Assembly: GCA_902805475.1 (NCBI GenBank)
Contig: CADCSX010000025.1
Location: forward strand, 930,001 to 994,000
Source: Entonaema liquescens
Taxonomy: Eukaryota; Ascomycota; Sordariomycetes; Xylariales; Xylariaceae
Length of the DNA stretch: 64,000 nucleotides
Reading direction: 5' to 3'
Part shown: positions 25,601 to 38,291 of the stretch, one piece after another
Layout of the letters: the number at the start of each line of letters is the position of its first letter
Position numbering within the stretch: position 1 is the first letter of the stretch
Made by a program: the position numbers and the translations under genes
Notes under the pieces: generated by a model
The model's database searches: none
What the model was told of the DNA's origin: nothing
Seen by the model: the letters and a program-made list of their open reading frames with translations, nothing else

Positions 25601-28600
25601 AAACTTAAAAATAATAAATTTAAATATAAATAATAAATAAAAAAAAATTAAAATTTTACTATTGAAATTAAGTAAATATTTATAATTAAATTAAATGTTA
25701 AAGTTAATAAAATAAAAATAATAAATGTTTACGCAAAATAAATTAATATAATAAATAAAGAAATTAATAATAAAAACGAAAAAGTTAATAAATAAAATTT
25801 AAAAAAATTAAAAATTATTTATATAAAATCGAAATTTTTAAATAAAAAAAATTTATTATAAAAGTATTATTTATTAAAAGTTAATATAATTAATAAAATA
25901 AAATTAATTATATATATTAATTTAAATGTATTTAATAAAATGGTTAATATAAATTAATTAAAAATTTTTATTAAAAATTATAAAATTTATGAATTAGATA
26001 TTTTATTATATATAAAAAGAATAGTTAAATTTATAATTATAAGTTAAAAAACTTAATTTAAATTTAAATTTTTAATAAAGTTAAAAAAAAGTAAATAAAG
26101 ATTAATTAATGTTAAAATTAATGTATAAATATATTAATATAATTTATAATTTAATTTATTATTAAGAATAAAATTTTATAAAAAATATAGTATAATTATT
26201 AATTAGTTTAAATAAATTATAATAATAATAGTTTATTTTAAAGAATAAATATATATTAATTATTTAAAGATAATTAGAAATTTTTAAAAATAAATTTTAA
26301 TAATAATAAAAATAGTAATTTTAATTAAAATAATAATAATAATTTTAATTATATATTTAGATTTATTAAAAAGTTATATATGTAAATTTAATGTTATGTT
26401 TTTAAAAATATTATATTTAATATGTAATATAATAATAATTAAAAAAATTATTTTTTTTAATTAAAATAAAAAAAAAATTATTATTTTTTAAAAAATAAAA
26501 TTAAAAATTATTAATAATATAATTATAAATGGATATATTATTATAATATAAAAAAAAATTAATATAATATAAATAATAATAGAAATTAATAATAATAATG
26601 TTAATAATAATTTTTTGATAAATAATTTTATTATTAAAAACGATTTATTAAAATTATTATTTTTTAAAATAAAGATAAATAAAGATTTTTAAAAATTATT
26701 AAAAGAATGAATATTTTTTTTTAAAAATAAATTAGTAAATTTAAAAGTGTAATATTTAAAGAACGTATTAGAAATATTATTTAAAAATAATATTAATTAT
26801 TATAATATATTTTTATTTTTTAATTATAAATTTATTATTATAATTAATAATTATAATATTTAATATAATTAAGATATAATTAAATTATTTAAAAACGAAA
26901 AAATAATTATAGATTTTATTAATGATTAATAAGATAAATATAAAATTAAATAAATATATTTATTAAATATTAAAAATAAAATATTATTAAATAAAATATT
27001 TAATAATATATATAATAAAAGTAAAATAGAATATATAAAAAAATTAATATTATTTAATTATTTAATATTTATAATATAATAAATAATTAATGGTAAAAAA
27101 AAAAAATAAATAATTATTAATTTAAGACCGTTTAATTATTATATATTAATTAATATTTATTTATTATTGTAATAAAAAAAATTATTAATAAAATAAAAAG
27201 GTAAAAATACTTTATTATAGTAAACGGTTTAACTTTTTTTTACCAATTATTAATAACGTAAAAATATGTTAATTAAATAATAATTATTTTATTAAAAAAA
27301 TTTAAAATATTAAAAATAACGTTAATAAAATTTAAAAATTCTTTAGTTTTTAATTAATAATTTATAAATTAAAGATTATTACCTTTTAATAATTTTATTA
27401 AAATTTATATTAATAATATAATAATTTATAATTATATGGTAAAAATGTATAAATAATATTTATGTAAAATATTTTCATTATTTAATAATATTAGGTTAAT
27501 GTTAAATTTAAAAAAATCATTTTTAAATTATTTATTAATAAAGTTATTAAGTTTTATTATTAATAGTTTAAACATTATTATTATATAAAAAAAAGTTAAT
27601 ATAATATAAAAGATTAAAATATTTAAAATATTATTTATATTAAAAATTTATATTAAAATAATAGGATTTTTGTAAAAATATATTTTATAATATATATAAA
27701 AAATTTAACTTTTATAATAATAAAAGATTACATTAATAATAATAAAATAAAAAGATAATAAAATATTAATAATTATTTTAATAAAAAAAATATATAACGA
27801 AAACGTTATTTATATTTATATAAATCAAAATAAAAATATTTAAAAATTTATAAAAAAAATTAATAAATTTAATAATATTAAATTATTAAAATAGTAAAAA
27901 AATAATATATTTAAAAATTAATATATTTAAAAAATAAAGATTTAACGTATTTATTTTTTATTTAAAAAAACCTTAAGATATTAAAATAATATTAATTAAT
28001 AATATTAAATTAATAATATTTTTATTTAAAATATTAATGAAAACCGAAACTTAATATTAAATTATTAAATTAAAAATTATATATTTTATATAAATATATT
28101 AATAAAATAAAATTTAATTGTAATTGTTTATATATTTAATCATTATATTAACAAATTATTAAACTATTAAAAGTATTATAAAATAAATAATTTTTAAAAT
28201 ATTTAATATAAATAAAATAAATATTAAATTAATAATAATATTTATATATTTATTATAATTTCACTTAAAAATATATTATATTTTAAAATGATTAAATTTA
28301 ATATTTAATACATTATTATAATTATTAATAAAAATAACGGTTAAAAATAAAAAAAAGAAAAATAATATAATAAAAGTTATATTAAAAGATATTATAAAAG
28401 ATTTTAATTATTTTATAATTAAAATAACCATTAATAAAATATTTAAACTTTATATTATTTAAAATTATAAAAGGAATAAATAATTAAAATAATTGTAAAA
28501 AATATTTTAATTAATTAAAAAAATAAATAAAGATATAATTAAATAATTTTATTATAAATTATAAAATAAATTATTATATTATATATTAAATATAAATTAA

Positions 28601-29979
28601 AAATAATTAATAATTTTATTAAATTATATATAAAATTTATTAAAAATAATATATAATAAATAATATTATTTTAAATTAAAATAAATGTTTTATAATTTAT
28701 AAAATATTAATATATAAAATTTAATAAAGAAAGTTAAAAAATATATATAATGGTATTTAAAATATTAAAAAAATTATAATAATAAATTAAAAGTAAATAA
28801 CAAATTATTATTAATTAATTTAACGGTTATATTTTACTATATAATAATATAAAATTTTATTATTAATTTATTTAAAATATTAATAAAAAATATATTATAA
28901 ATAATAAAAAAATTTTAAAATTATAATATAATAATAATTATTATTTATAAATTTAATAAAAAAATTATTTTAATATTAAATAATATTAAATATAAAATAA
29001 CCCATTAAATTATATTAATATTACAATTTTTTTTATTATATAATTAAAAATTATTAATAAAAATAATATTTAATTAAAACTTTAAATTTATATTAAAATT
29101 TTAATAAATATTATTTACAAAATTAAAAACAAAATTTATTATATTAATAGATTATTACTTATAAATTAATAATTAAATAAAAAAAAAATTAAAATATTAA
29201 AATAATTATATAATACCATTATTTATTTTTATTTAAATTATAAATTAATATTATTTTAGTTTTTTAATATAATTTAAATAATATTAAATTAATAATATTA
29301 AAATAAAATTTAAATAAAATAATATATAATTTTAAATTTTAAATAATTATATTAATTATAAAAATATTTAATAATAATATTAATTTTAATATATTATAAA
29401 ATTTATATTAAAAAAAAACTAAAATAGTAATTAATTTCATAGCAATAAACGTAAAAATATAATATAATAAAACTTATAAATTTGTAAAATAAAAAGTGGG
29501 AAATATAATATATTTTTAATTATATAAAAAATATATTTTATTAAATAAACCATTATAAAAATAATTAATATAATATATTAAATTATTGTTAATTATATAA
29601 CGCGTTGGTAATTTAACTTATAAATTAAATATTTTATTATATTAAAAAATTTATAAAATAATTTTTATAATTTAATTATATAAAATATTATAAAAAGTTA
29701 ATTTATATAATTATTATAAACCATAACTTAAATAAATAATTATAAAAGGTAATAATAAAGATTAAATATTATATAAAATTAAAAAACTTTTAAAATAATA
29801 AATTAATAAATAAAGAAGAAAGTTAATTATTAAATATTTAATTTAATAAAAAAATTATGTTTTAATATATAATTAATGGTATTTAAGAAAATTACTTATA
29901 TAAAACATAATAATTTTAATAAATAAATATAATAAAAATAATTTTATAATATTAATAAAATTAAAATTGTTAAAAATTA

Positions 29980-30063
29980 TTAATTAAAATAAAAATAAAA
30001 TTAATTAAAATAAAAATAAAATTAATTAAAATAAAAATAAAACCAATTAAGATAATAATAAGA
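29980..30063 (+). repeat. 21-bp tandem repeat inside the AT island
   Basis: Three perfect consecutive copies of a 21-base unit (TTAATTAAAATAAAAATAAA plus A) occupy 29980-30042. A fourth at 30043-30063 differs at five positions, four of which carry C or G in place of T or A, so it looks like a less mutated version of the same unit. Confidence 0.8.
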
Positions 30064-32337
30064 TTACCGGTTAAAGTAAAGATAAAAATAATAATTAAAA
30101 TATAAACAAAAATGAAAATAATTAAAAAATTATTTAAATAATATTTAAAATAAATATATATATTAAAATCTTATTATTTATAATATTATTATTTAAACTT
30201 AAATAAATAATATAATTTTTTAAACTATTATTAAATTAATATTTTTAATTATATATATTAATTAATTAAAATTAAATTACTTAATTTAAATTATTAAAAT
30301 TTTATTAATTTTATAATATAATTAATTAAAATTAATATTAGAATTTTGCTAATTTTATAATTTAATTAATTTAAAAATTAAGAAAATATATATTTATTAA
30401 ATTATTTTTAATTAAAGAAAATATAGTAAAAAATAATTGATTAAAATTCTTTGGAACTTATTTAAATAAATATAAAAGAATTTTATTTTTTATTATTTAA
30501 AACATTTATTTTTTTTTTTTATATTTTTTTTAATATTTTTTTTTTAAATTTTAATTTTTTAATGAATTAAATACACTTTTAATAATAATAATAAAGTAAA
30601 TATTATATATACATATTTATTAATAGTGTAATATAATAAATATTATAATTAATTTAAATAATCATTTAAACATTAATTATTCATTTTTAATAATTAATTA
30701 TAATAATTATTTACTTTTATTAATTAATTATAACTTTAAATATAAATATTATTTCAATTCCATAATAATAAATTAATAATTAATATATAATTTTATGTAT
30801 ATTTAAAATAAATAATTTAACATTTTATTATATTATTTTAATTATATTAATAAATAAAATTATTTATTTTTTATTTATTTTTTTTTACGTTTTATTAATA
30901 ATATAATATTATTATAATATTTATAAAACTAATTAAAAAATAAGATTAAGAAATTATAATTTTTTGTATATTTTAAAATTTAGTTTAAAACCCGGATGTT
31001 AATTTTATTATTTAATAAAATAAAAAATTAAAAATAAATAAAATTAAGTTAAAAAAGTATAAAATTTTAATTAATAATTATAATAAATAAAAAAATATCA
31101 CCGTTTTTTATTAATAATAAGTAATATATAATTAAATTATATTAATAATTAATATAATTAAAATTTTAACAATTTAAAATAAATTTTATAATAATTTAAA
31201 AAATTTTTATATTATATTATTTTATTATATTAAAATATATTTATAATATAATTTTATTAAAATAATTATTAGATTAATTAAATATTAAACTTATAATTAA
31301 TTTAATGTAATAATAATATATAAAACCGTTCGAAAAAAATTATTTTACATTTATAAAATTTATATTAAAAAAAATTAAAAAATAATTAAATATATTAATA
31401 AATATATTTAATTATTACTTTATAAAAAAACGTTTAAAACTTTTTAAATAATTAATAATATTTAGTATAAACCGGGAATTATATTTATAAAAATTAATAA
31501 AATATTATATGTTTTTAAATTAATTTAAATATATTAATTATTTAATAAAATTTAAGTTTTTTTTTTTTAATAAATTATTATATTTATAAAAGAAAAATAG
31601 AAAAAGTTTAAAATAATAAATATTAAAAATTTATATCGAAAATTTGTAAGTAATTAATTAAAATAAAACTTTAATAAATTATTATTATTTATTAAAAAAT
31701 AATTAAAATAATAAAAATTAATAAATAAAAATAAAAAAATAAATTTATAAATAATAATTTATAATATTCGTAAAACATTAAATATTATTTAAATAACGTA
31801 TTAAAAGTTTAGTAAAAAAATAAATTAAATAAAAATAAAAATAAAATTGGTTTTTAATATCTTAAATTACAAAATTAATAATATATTAATAATAAATAAA
31901 AAATTGTTAAAAATATTAAATATTTAAATAAAAATGGAAAAATTTATAATTATTATTAAAAATAATAAAAACAAATGTAAATAATAAATAAAAACATTAT
32001 AAAATGCAATTATAATTATTAATAAAATCAAAAATTAATAAAAATTAATTATATTTAAAAGTAAATTATTAGTAAAAAGAAAATTATCCGAAAAAAAAAA
32101 TATAATTATATAAAAAATAAATTAATATATTATATTAATGTAAAACATTATTTTTAAATAATTAATTTAAAAATTAATATTTATAACGCCCGTTAATTAA
32201 AAACGTAAAATAATGTTTTATAAAAATTAAATAATATATATATAAAAATTAATTATATATATTTTTAATAAATAAAAAATAGTTTATAAATTAATAATAA
32301 TAATAAAAACGTTATTTTTTTTTTATAAAAAGTAATT

Positions 32338-32469
32338 ATTAAAAAAGATTAAATTAATTTATTTTATTTTATTATTAATTTAAATAATTTATTTATATAA
32401 TTTATAAAAAGTTTTGTTTTTTATTATTTTTAATAAAATAATTTTAATATAAAAAAATTTTTTATAAAA
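32338..32469 (+). repeat. right copy of long direct repeat B (LTR-like)
   Basis: Partner of 22485-22616. The copies differ at AAAAAGTTTTG versus AAAAAATTTTA, AATAAA versus AATGGA, and AAAAAAATTTT versus AAAAAGACTTT. Mutations are split between the copies, as expected if both were hit by RIP independently. Confidence 0.8.
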
Positions 32470-32582
32470 TATTTTAATTAAATTTAAAAATATTTTAAAT
32501 TAAAATAAATATTATTATTATTATTATATAATATACGAAAAAATTTTCGTTAAATTATACGTATTATATGTAAATTGTATAA

Positions 32583-32648
32583 CATTATACGTATAATAAC
32601 GTATAATGATATTATATTATATAATAAATTTATTATATGCATAATAAA
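32583..32648 (+). repeat. right copy of boundary direct repeat A
   Basis: Partner of 22008-22067. Here the palindromic core reads ATAATAAATTTATTAT, the RIP-shifted form of the left copy's core. It lies at the right edge of the AT island, 60 bases before the TIR element. Confidence 0.6.
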
Positions 32649-32712
32649 TATGTTTAATTAACATAATATTTTAGCGTTTTATTTACATGTATATAAGCAT
32701 ATAATTAATTTA

Positions 32713-33363
32713 ACCTTAATTGGTAAAGTTTTAATATCATTAAAATTAAACGTTAATTTTAATAAAACTAAACTTTATCCATTTTTCACGTGACATAAAC
32801 CATTAAAACTATAACCACCACGATTTCAACCATTAAAAATAGCCCGTTCACGCCATGCGCATATACCCCACTTGCATCGTAACAATAATTTTTTTTAAAA
32901 AAAATTATAAAATAAATTTAAATAAAAATAAAATAAATTATATATAAAAAAAGAAAAAAATATTATAAAATTATATAAAAAATAATAAAAATTTATATTA
33001 AAATATTTTATTTTATTTATATTTTTTTATAATTAAAATTTAAATAAAAAAATTATAAAAAAATAAAAAAATTATAAAAAATTATATATATATATATATA
33101 TATATAATTATATTACGTAATTATATATTTATTTTAATAATATTTATTAAATATATATTATTTTAAATATTTAATATATTAATTTATAAAATATATTTTA
33201 ATAATAATTATAATAATTTTAATAATTGCAGTGGTTGCGGTGGTGGTTGTAATGGTTGGTAGTGGCTTATGGCAATGGCTTATTGTGGTTGTGGTAGCTT
33301 CGAAAGTGGATGGGGTTTAGTTTTATTAAAATTGACGTTTAGTTTTAGTGATACTGGTAAGGT
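32713..33363. mobile_element. TIR element (MITE-like) with AT-rich core
   Basis: Terminal inverted repeats: 32736-32781 is matched by the reverse complement of 33307-33352 over 46 bases with six differences. All six are C in the right arm against T in the left, again RIP-like. The outer ends ACCTTA (32713-32718) and TAAGGT (33358-33363) also mirror. Inside lie mirrored ACCA/TGGT-rich arms and a core (32880-33225) that is nearly pure A/T, including a run of TA dinucleotides near 33083-33106. At 651 bp with no coding frame it fits a non-autonomous DNA transposon. I could not identify a target-site duplication or superfamily. Confidence 0.75.
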
Positions 33364-34501
33364 CTCATGCCAAACGGGGCACGACATACCCCTGCTAGCT
33401 TTCCTATTAGGGGAAAGAATAGACCACTAAGACAAGCCGGGGGTTCTTATCTTCCCCATTCCCCAAACTTCTTTTGTCCGGAGCTTTTCCATTTGTGCTT
33501 CCATCAATCATTAATCGTTTTCTTAACAACCCTTACAAACCCCCATCTCGAAGATCCCCTCACGGCTCAGACCGCTTACAACACTACTATACCACTACTT
33601 ACTATAGTAGTAATAATACTAATGAAATAATAATAATAGCAATATAATAAGTTCACCATCTTTAACTTAAGTGGTTGCCACCATCATGTCTACCACCCTT
33701 CTTCCAATCCTGCTTACAGCCTGTATTATACATGTAAAGCTGCAGCATCTGTGCCGCTCACGGGCATGGTAGTATTAACAATCAATAAAATGGGAGTTTG
33801 GACCCTGCTACCTGACAGCGAATATGGTTGCCAAGAATCAAGCATACGCAAAGTCTTGGGCGACGGTGCCATAAAAGCCACCCCTTCTAGCAACGATGTT
33901 TAGCATGAAGGTGCCTAGCCGGGGAGCGTAACTCTACACCTGTCGGTGGTATTTCTACCTCCGTACTCAGCCGCAGCTAGGCGGTCGATAGTCTCTCAAC
34001 AAGAAGACTAGATGACTACCGATGATTCGTATAGTTGAAACTGGGTTTCAAAGCAACTATGTCTACTGCCGAAGATTGCGGAGTAAGATCTGTGGAAGGG
34101 GAGCCAGGGCCAAGACGTTTAGGACCAACCATTTCGCGGGGTAGCGTCCGTCAGCGACTAGGTATCGCCAACCCTAGGACGTTGCTTCTTGCCAAGTAGA
34201 GTTGAATATCCGTCTAGGCGAGGCCGGGGTGTTTAATAACGACTCAATCAAATCCTGTAGCTGATTTGCCGAAAGTGCATATCCAGGTTCTGGACCCTCT
34301 TTCTCTCCTCCAGGCCACTGGGAAACCACCCTAGACCAAATGGATGGATTGTTCGGACTTAATCCTAACAAGAATCCATTATAAACAAGTTTCCAAGTCC
34401 AGGGACCTGCTTGCCCTTGTCTTCCTCTGCGCCCTCGCCGTCTTTTCTTTCTGCCTTCCTCACCGATTTCGCTCAACTGCTCGAGCATACAGTCAGTCAC
34501 C
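33364..34501. other. intergenic between TIR element and MFS gene
   Basis: Composition returns to normal at once. The 87-codon frame at 33367-33630 has no recognisable features. The stretch 34174-34501 is probably the promoter and leader of the transporter, with a pyrimidine-rich run at about 34410-34465 before the ATG. No RNA gene seen. Confidence 0.55.
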
Positions 34502-36051
34502 ATGGCAGCGATACGGACCATAGACGAGAAGAGCGATATCGACCAGCCTGAGGCGCTCGCGCTCGAGACTAAGAGCCAAGGCTCCTCAGAGGCACCCGGC
34601 TGGACCGCAGAAGAAGAAAATGCTGTTCGCAGGAAGCTAGATTGGCAACTTGTGCCCACCGTTACTCTTCTATATCTGCTCTGCTTCCTTGATCGGTATG
34701 ATGTTCTTGAGTCCGCTGGTGCTCCGATCGATGCTAATTAGTATATAGAATAAATATAGGGAATGCCCGTATTCAAGGAATGCAAGAGGATCTGAATCTT
34801 GTCGGATATCGATTCAACATTGCAACTAGCATTTTCTACATCGTCTACTTGACGATCGAGGTACCGTCCAACATCATCCTGAAACGCGTCGGTCCGCGAT
34901 TCTACCTCCCCGGACTGGTTGTTGGATTTGGCGCCGTATCTATAGCGACAGCTTTTGTGAAGACTTACGAGCAGCTATGCGCCGTCCGTGCGCTATTAGG
35001 TATCTTCGAAGGCGGAACTATGCCTGGGTTGGCTTTCTTCCTTAGTTCATTCTACAAGAGAGAAGAGCTGTATTTCAGAATTGGTATTTACGTTTCGGCC
35101 GCTTCGCTTGCTGGCGCATTCGGTGGATTGTTGGCCGCAGGATTCTCTCAGATCCCCGACTGGGGCATCGCGGGCTCAAGGTTACATACGTGGCGCAATA
35201 TCTTCTTCTTTGAGGGTATTATCACCGTGCTCTTCGCTGCCTTTGCTCCGATCATCTTGCCGCAAAGCCCCGAGACATCGAAGGTTCTTACAGACCGCGA
35301 GAAGTGGATCGCCGCCGAACGACTCCGCCTCGAACATAAGGCCAGCCCAAACGAAAAAGTGCAAGTGCGTCATGTTAAGCGCGCACTCCTAAATATCAAT
35401 AACTACATCTGCGCGGCCGGTTTCTTTGCTATCAACATTACCGTTCAGGGTCTTTCCGTGTTCATGCCTACGCTTCTCCGAGAGTTGGGATGGGAGTCGC
35501 TGACAGCGCAGTACTACACCGTACCTGTGTACGTCGCCGCCTCGCTCATTGCTATCCTCGTCGGTTTCATCAGCGACAAGACGAGGATGCGCGGTATCTA
35601 TCTTGCCATTTTCACATTCCTCGGTATTGCGGGCTTCGCGATGCTCCGGTGGGGTTCGGGCAACCACGTCAAGTACGGCGCCGTCTACCTATGCGCCATC
35701 GGCGCTTTCCCCGGTGGGCCCGGGTTCCTTTCTTGGGGCCTCAACAACGCAGCCGGACCGGCGGTGCGAGCCGTCTCTAGCAGTTGGATCGTCACATTAG
35801 GTACCATGGGTGGTATCTTGGCCGTCTGGGCCTATCTGCCTAACGACGGGCCCACGTTCCCTATCGGCCACACGATCAACCTCGTCGCGCAGATCTTCGT
35901 CTTGTTCCTCTCGTTCGGCGGAATCGCCTACTGCTTATGGGAGAACCGCGTGCGGGCCCGCGGAGGCCGAGACAGCCGGCTGGAGGGCTTGACGGAAGAG
36001 GAGAAGGCGGATCTGGGGTACAGGCACCCTGATTTCCGCTACATTGCGTGA
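34502..36051 (+). CDS. MFS transporter, Dal5/Tna1-like (anion:cation symporter family)
   Basis: Join of 34502-34695 and 34749-36051, giving 498 residues. The 53-nt intron (donor GTATGA, acceptor TATATAG) splits an Arg codon; splicing creates the family signature FLDRINIGNARIQGM between TM1 and TM2. The cytosolic N-terminus (WTAEEENAVRRKLDWQLVPTV) is typical of ACS-family porters. About twelve membrane segments follow, with EVPSNIILKRVGPR, ALLGIFEGGTMPG and a C-terminal DFRYIA tail. Known members carry allantoate, nicotinate, pantothenate, biotin or other vitamins and organic anions with protons across the plasma membrane; the substrate here is unknown. The gene runs convergently towards the kynurenine formamidase 2.2 kb away. 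Confidence 0.92.
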
Positions 36052-38291
36052 TTGAGGTTTTGGGGGCGCGTTCCGGATATGCGTTTGGCGCGTCGCTACT
36101 TGGGAATGAGTTTATTTAGAGATGGAATGGATGGGATGGGATCGTCGTTGTAGAATTAGAATAGGCGATGCCATGGGACGTAACTCAACGTAACGCAAAC
36201 AATATAACTACATACCTACCTAACCTAGCTTAAACACGAGCAGAACTGTGTGCTTTGGTGAATGGAATATCCTGTTGTGACGGGTTACTACTAACTAACT
36301 AGGGTCTACTTTTACTCTGCAGTTGATGATCTATTATGGTTCTAACAGTAGAGTTGGCCAGCTAACTAGCTAGTTGTCCTTTTACAACACGATGTCGTCT
36401 CTTTCTCCCTTTTCCAAACCTCCTTTTCTTTCCCTTCGTCCCGAATAAGACTTGCGGAGTGGTGGCGCTCCGGCGTGTGTGTAGGTAATATATTATATGT
36501 ATACATGCATGTGAAAGTCCGCCACCATGCGTCTATCGCGCCTAATTGCGAGTTAATATCGTCCCGCGCCTAATTCGTAGGTATGTCCGGGTGGGGATGG
36601 GGCCTGCTTGTGGATAGATATGTGCATGTAGCTGTGTACCCTTTGTTTGTTTTGTTTTTTTTCGTTTTCGGGGTGCAGTAAGGAATACGTAGGAAGATTG
36701 GTGTTAGATAGATAATAGGTCGATGTTGTGCTAAGAGATGATAGGCTAGAAGCCAGATGTGGTGGTGGAACTAGGGGCTCGCAAGGGTTTATGTTTTTTC
36801 TTTCTTTGTTTTTGGTCGCTATAGCTTGCCTGCCTAGGTAGGTAGGTACCTATGTACGCATATACAGTGCTCCAAGGAAGGCTGCTTCGTGGAGGAATAG
36901 TGAGGGTGAGGGTGGGTGAGGTACCTGCCTACGGTATTGATATTTAGGTATCTTTCAAGGATTTGAGGGACAGACGAGCTGGATGTCTGGGGGGTAGGTG
37001 ATAGTACAAACGGATGTCAAATTGCACTTGGTATTCGCGAAATAATAAGAGTAGCGTGTGCCTTTTTCCCTTCTTCTTCTCCCTTATTAGGGAATGGGGC
37101 AAAAGGTTATGGTATAATCCCTTGGAGATGATGGAAATAGGCGTGTTATGTCAGTCACCTACCCATAATGGTGACTACCTAAGGGATTCATTTTAGTTAA
37201 AGACTTGTCCCTTACATTGCCCTCATGATAGTAGAGAGTGTTGGCTTGCATTCAAACACTTAATTACACAGTAACCCTGATAGCTTCGAACATGGGGCTT
37301 TGGACAATGTATGGTTTCGCTTCCTGGGTAGTTTGTGGCAAAGATAAGAAATAAAGGTGTATTCTCTACAGGTTAGAATTGCGAGGTGTTAATTAAAAAT
37401 CCTAGCTTTAGCATAGCTTTACGATAGCAGGGACGAGAGGGAGTCTTGAGATGTCACAGCTATCAAGAGAACCCGTGAATAGTATTACCATGTCAATACC
37501 AGTCTTATACCTAATTTGAATATACGAAGTAAATGAGACGATACATATAAATATTGAAGAGTAAACGTACTCTTTAGCATAGTTGTCAACACTATTTGAT
37601 CTGATTTATCTACCTAGATACGTAGGTACGTAAGATACAACATAATGTGCACCCTATTTACGAGGCATTCTCTTAAGCTCGTAATGGGTAGGGATTACGG
37701 GGATATCTGAGCGGACGAGTACGCAGTAAGTATAATGCCTGAGTCTTAAGTGATTACCTGTTGATACAGGATGACTTCGGGACTGTTAACTAGGTAGTTA
37801 TTGTCTTTTCGTCTCTCGTACGCTGATACGCTGGTGGTGCCTGGGTAGCACGATTGCTATAAACTCCACCAGCTATGTTGACGGGAAGTAGACATGAAAG
37901 AATAAGAAACCGATTCTTTAGATGTTAGAGTATGTTCATGTTTATGCTAGCACATGGCTCCTGGCGGTGATTCGATCTGGCTATGATAACTAAAATCGAA
38001 ATTTGAACGTTCCTTTAAGGCAACCACGGTGGCATATCAAAGCTAGACTGGTATCTATGAAACAAGATAGGAAGATATCATATAGAAGAGCTGAGATAGT
38101 AGTTGAAGATAGTCAATGTTAAGGAAGCTAAGGCGAGCAACGAACGACCTGCTTATCTAACTTACTGGCAGGATATTCTACTCAACTGTAGCTCACACCT
38201 ACCAAAAAAAAAACAAAAAAACTAGAACAGCCTTACTGTCCACTATCGTGTTTACTCATGCATAAACTGCCGGTCTTCTATCGCCGGCCCT
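36052..38291. other. intergenic between convergent genes
   Basis: 2.2 kb that should hold the 3' ends of the ACS transporter and the formamidase. It contains poly-T/A tracts and a TAGGTAGGTAGGTACCTA cluster near 36834-36852. Short frames such as 37014-37196 look random. No gene or RNA seen. Confidence 0.6.

Larger units (their letters stand above)
22095..32650. mobile_element. RIP-degraded transposon island
   Basis: About 10.5 kb of almost pure A/T with no plausible reading frame; the only long frame is low-complexity Ile/Phe (minus, 25000-25182). The edges are abrupt. Direct repeats about 9.85 kb apart (22485-22616 and 32338-32469) differ almost only by transitions, and a second pair (22008-22067, 32583-32648) flanks the block. 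RIP, known in Pezizomycotina, converts C:G to T:A in duplicated DNA. Many surviving Cs lie in CpG, as expected if CpA and the other contexts were hit first. The best explanation is one or more transposons, possibly an LTR retrotransposon of about 10 kb, mutated beyond recognition. Such blocks are often heterochromatic; that is inference. A centromere seems unlikely given the short length and normal genes close by, but is not excluded. Confidence 0.85.

Noticed and set aside
27950..28060. An A/T stretch readable as a RIP-mutated reverse-transcriptase YLDD-type motif
   Set aside because: In DNA this AT-rich, AATAAT-type words are everywhere; without a de-RIPed alignment the match is not evidence.
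22095..32650. AT island as a centromere or mitochondrial DNA insert
   Set aside because: Repeat copies with RIP-type transitions explain the block; it is short, lies between ordinary genes, and has no recognisable mitochondrial genes.
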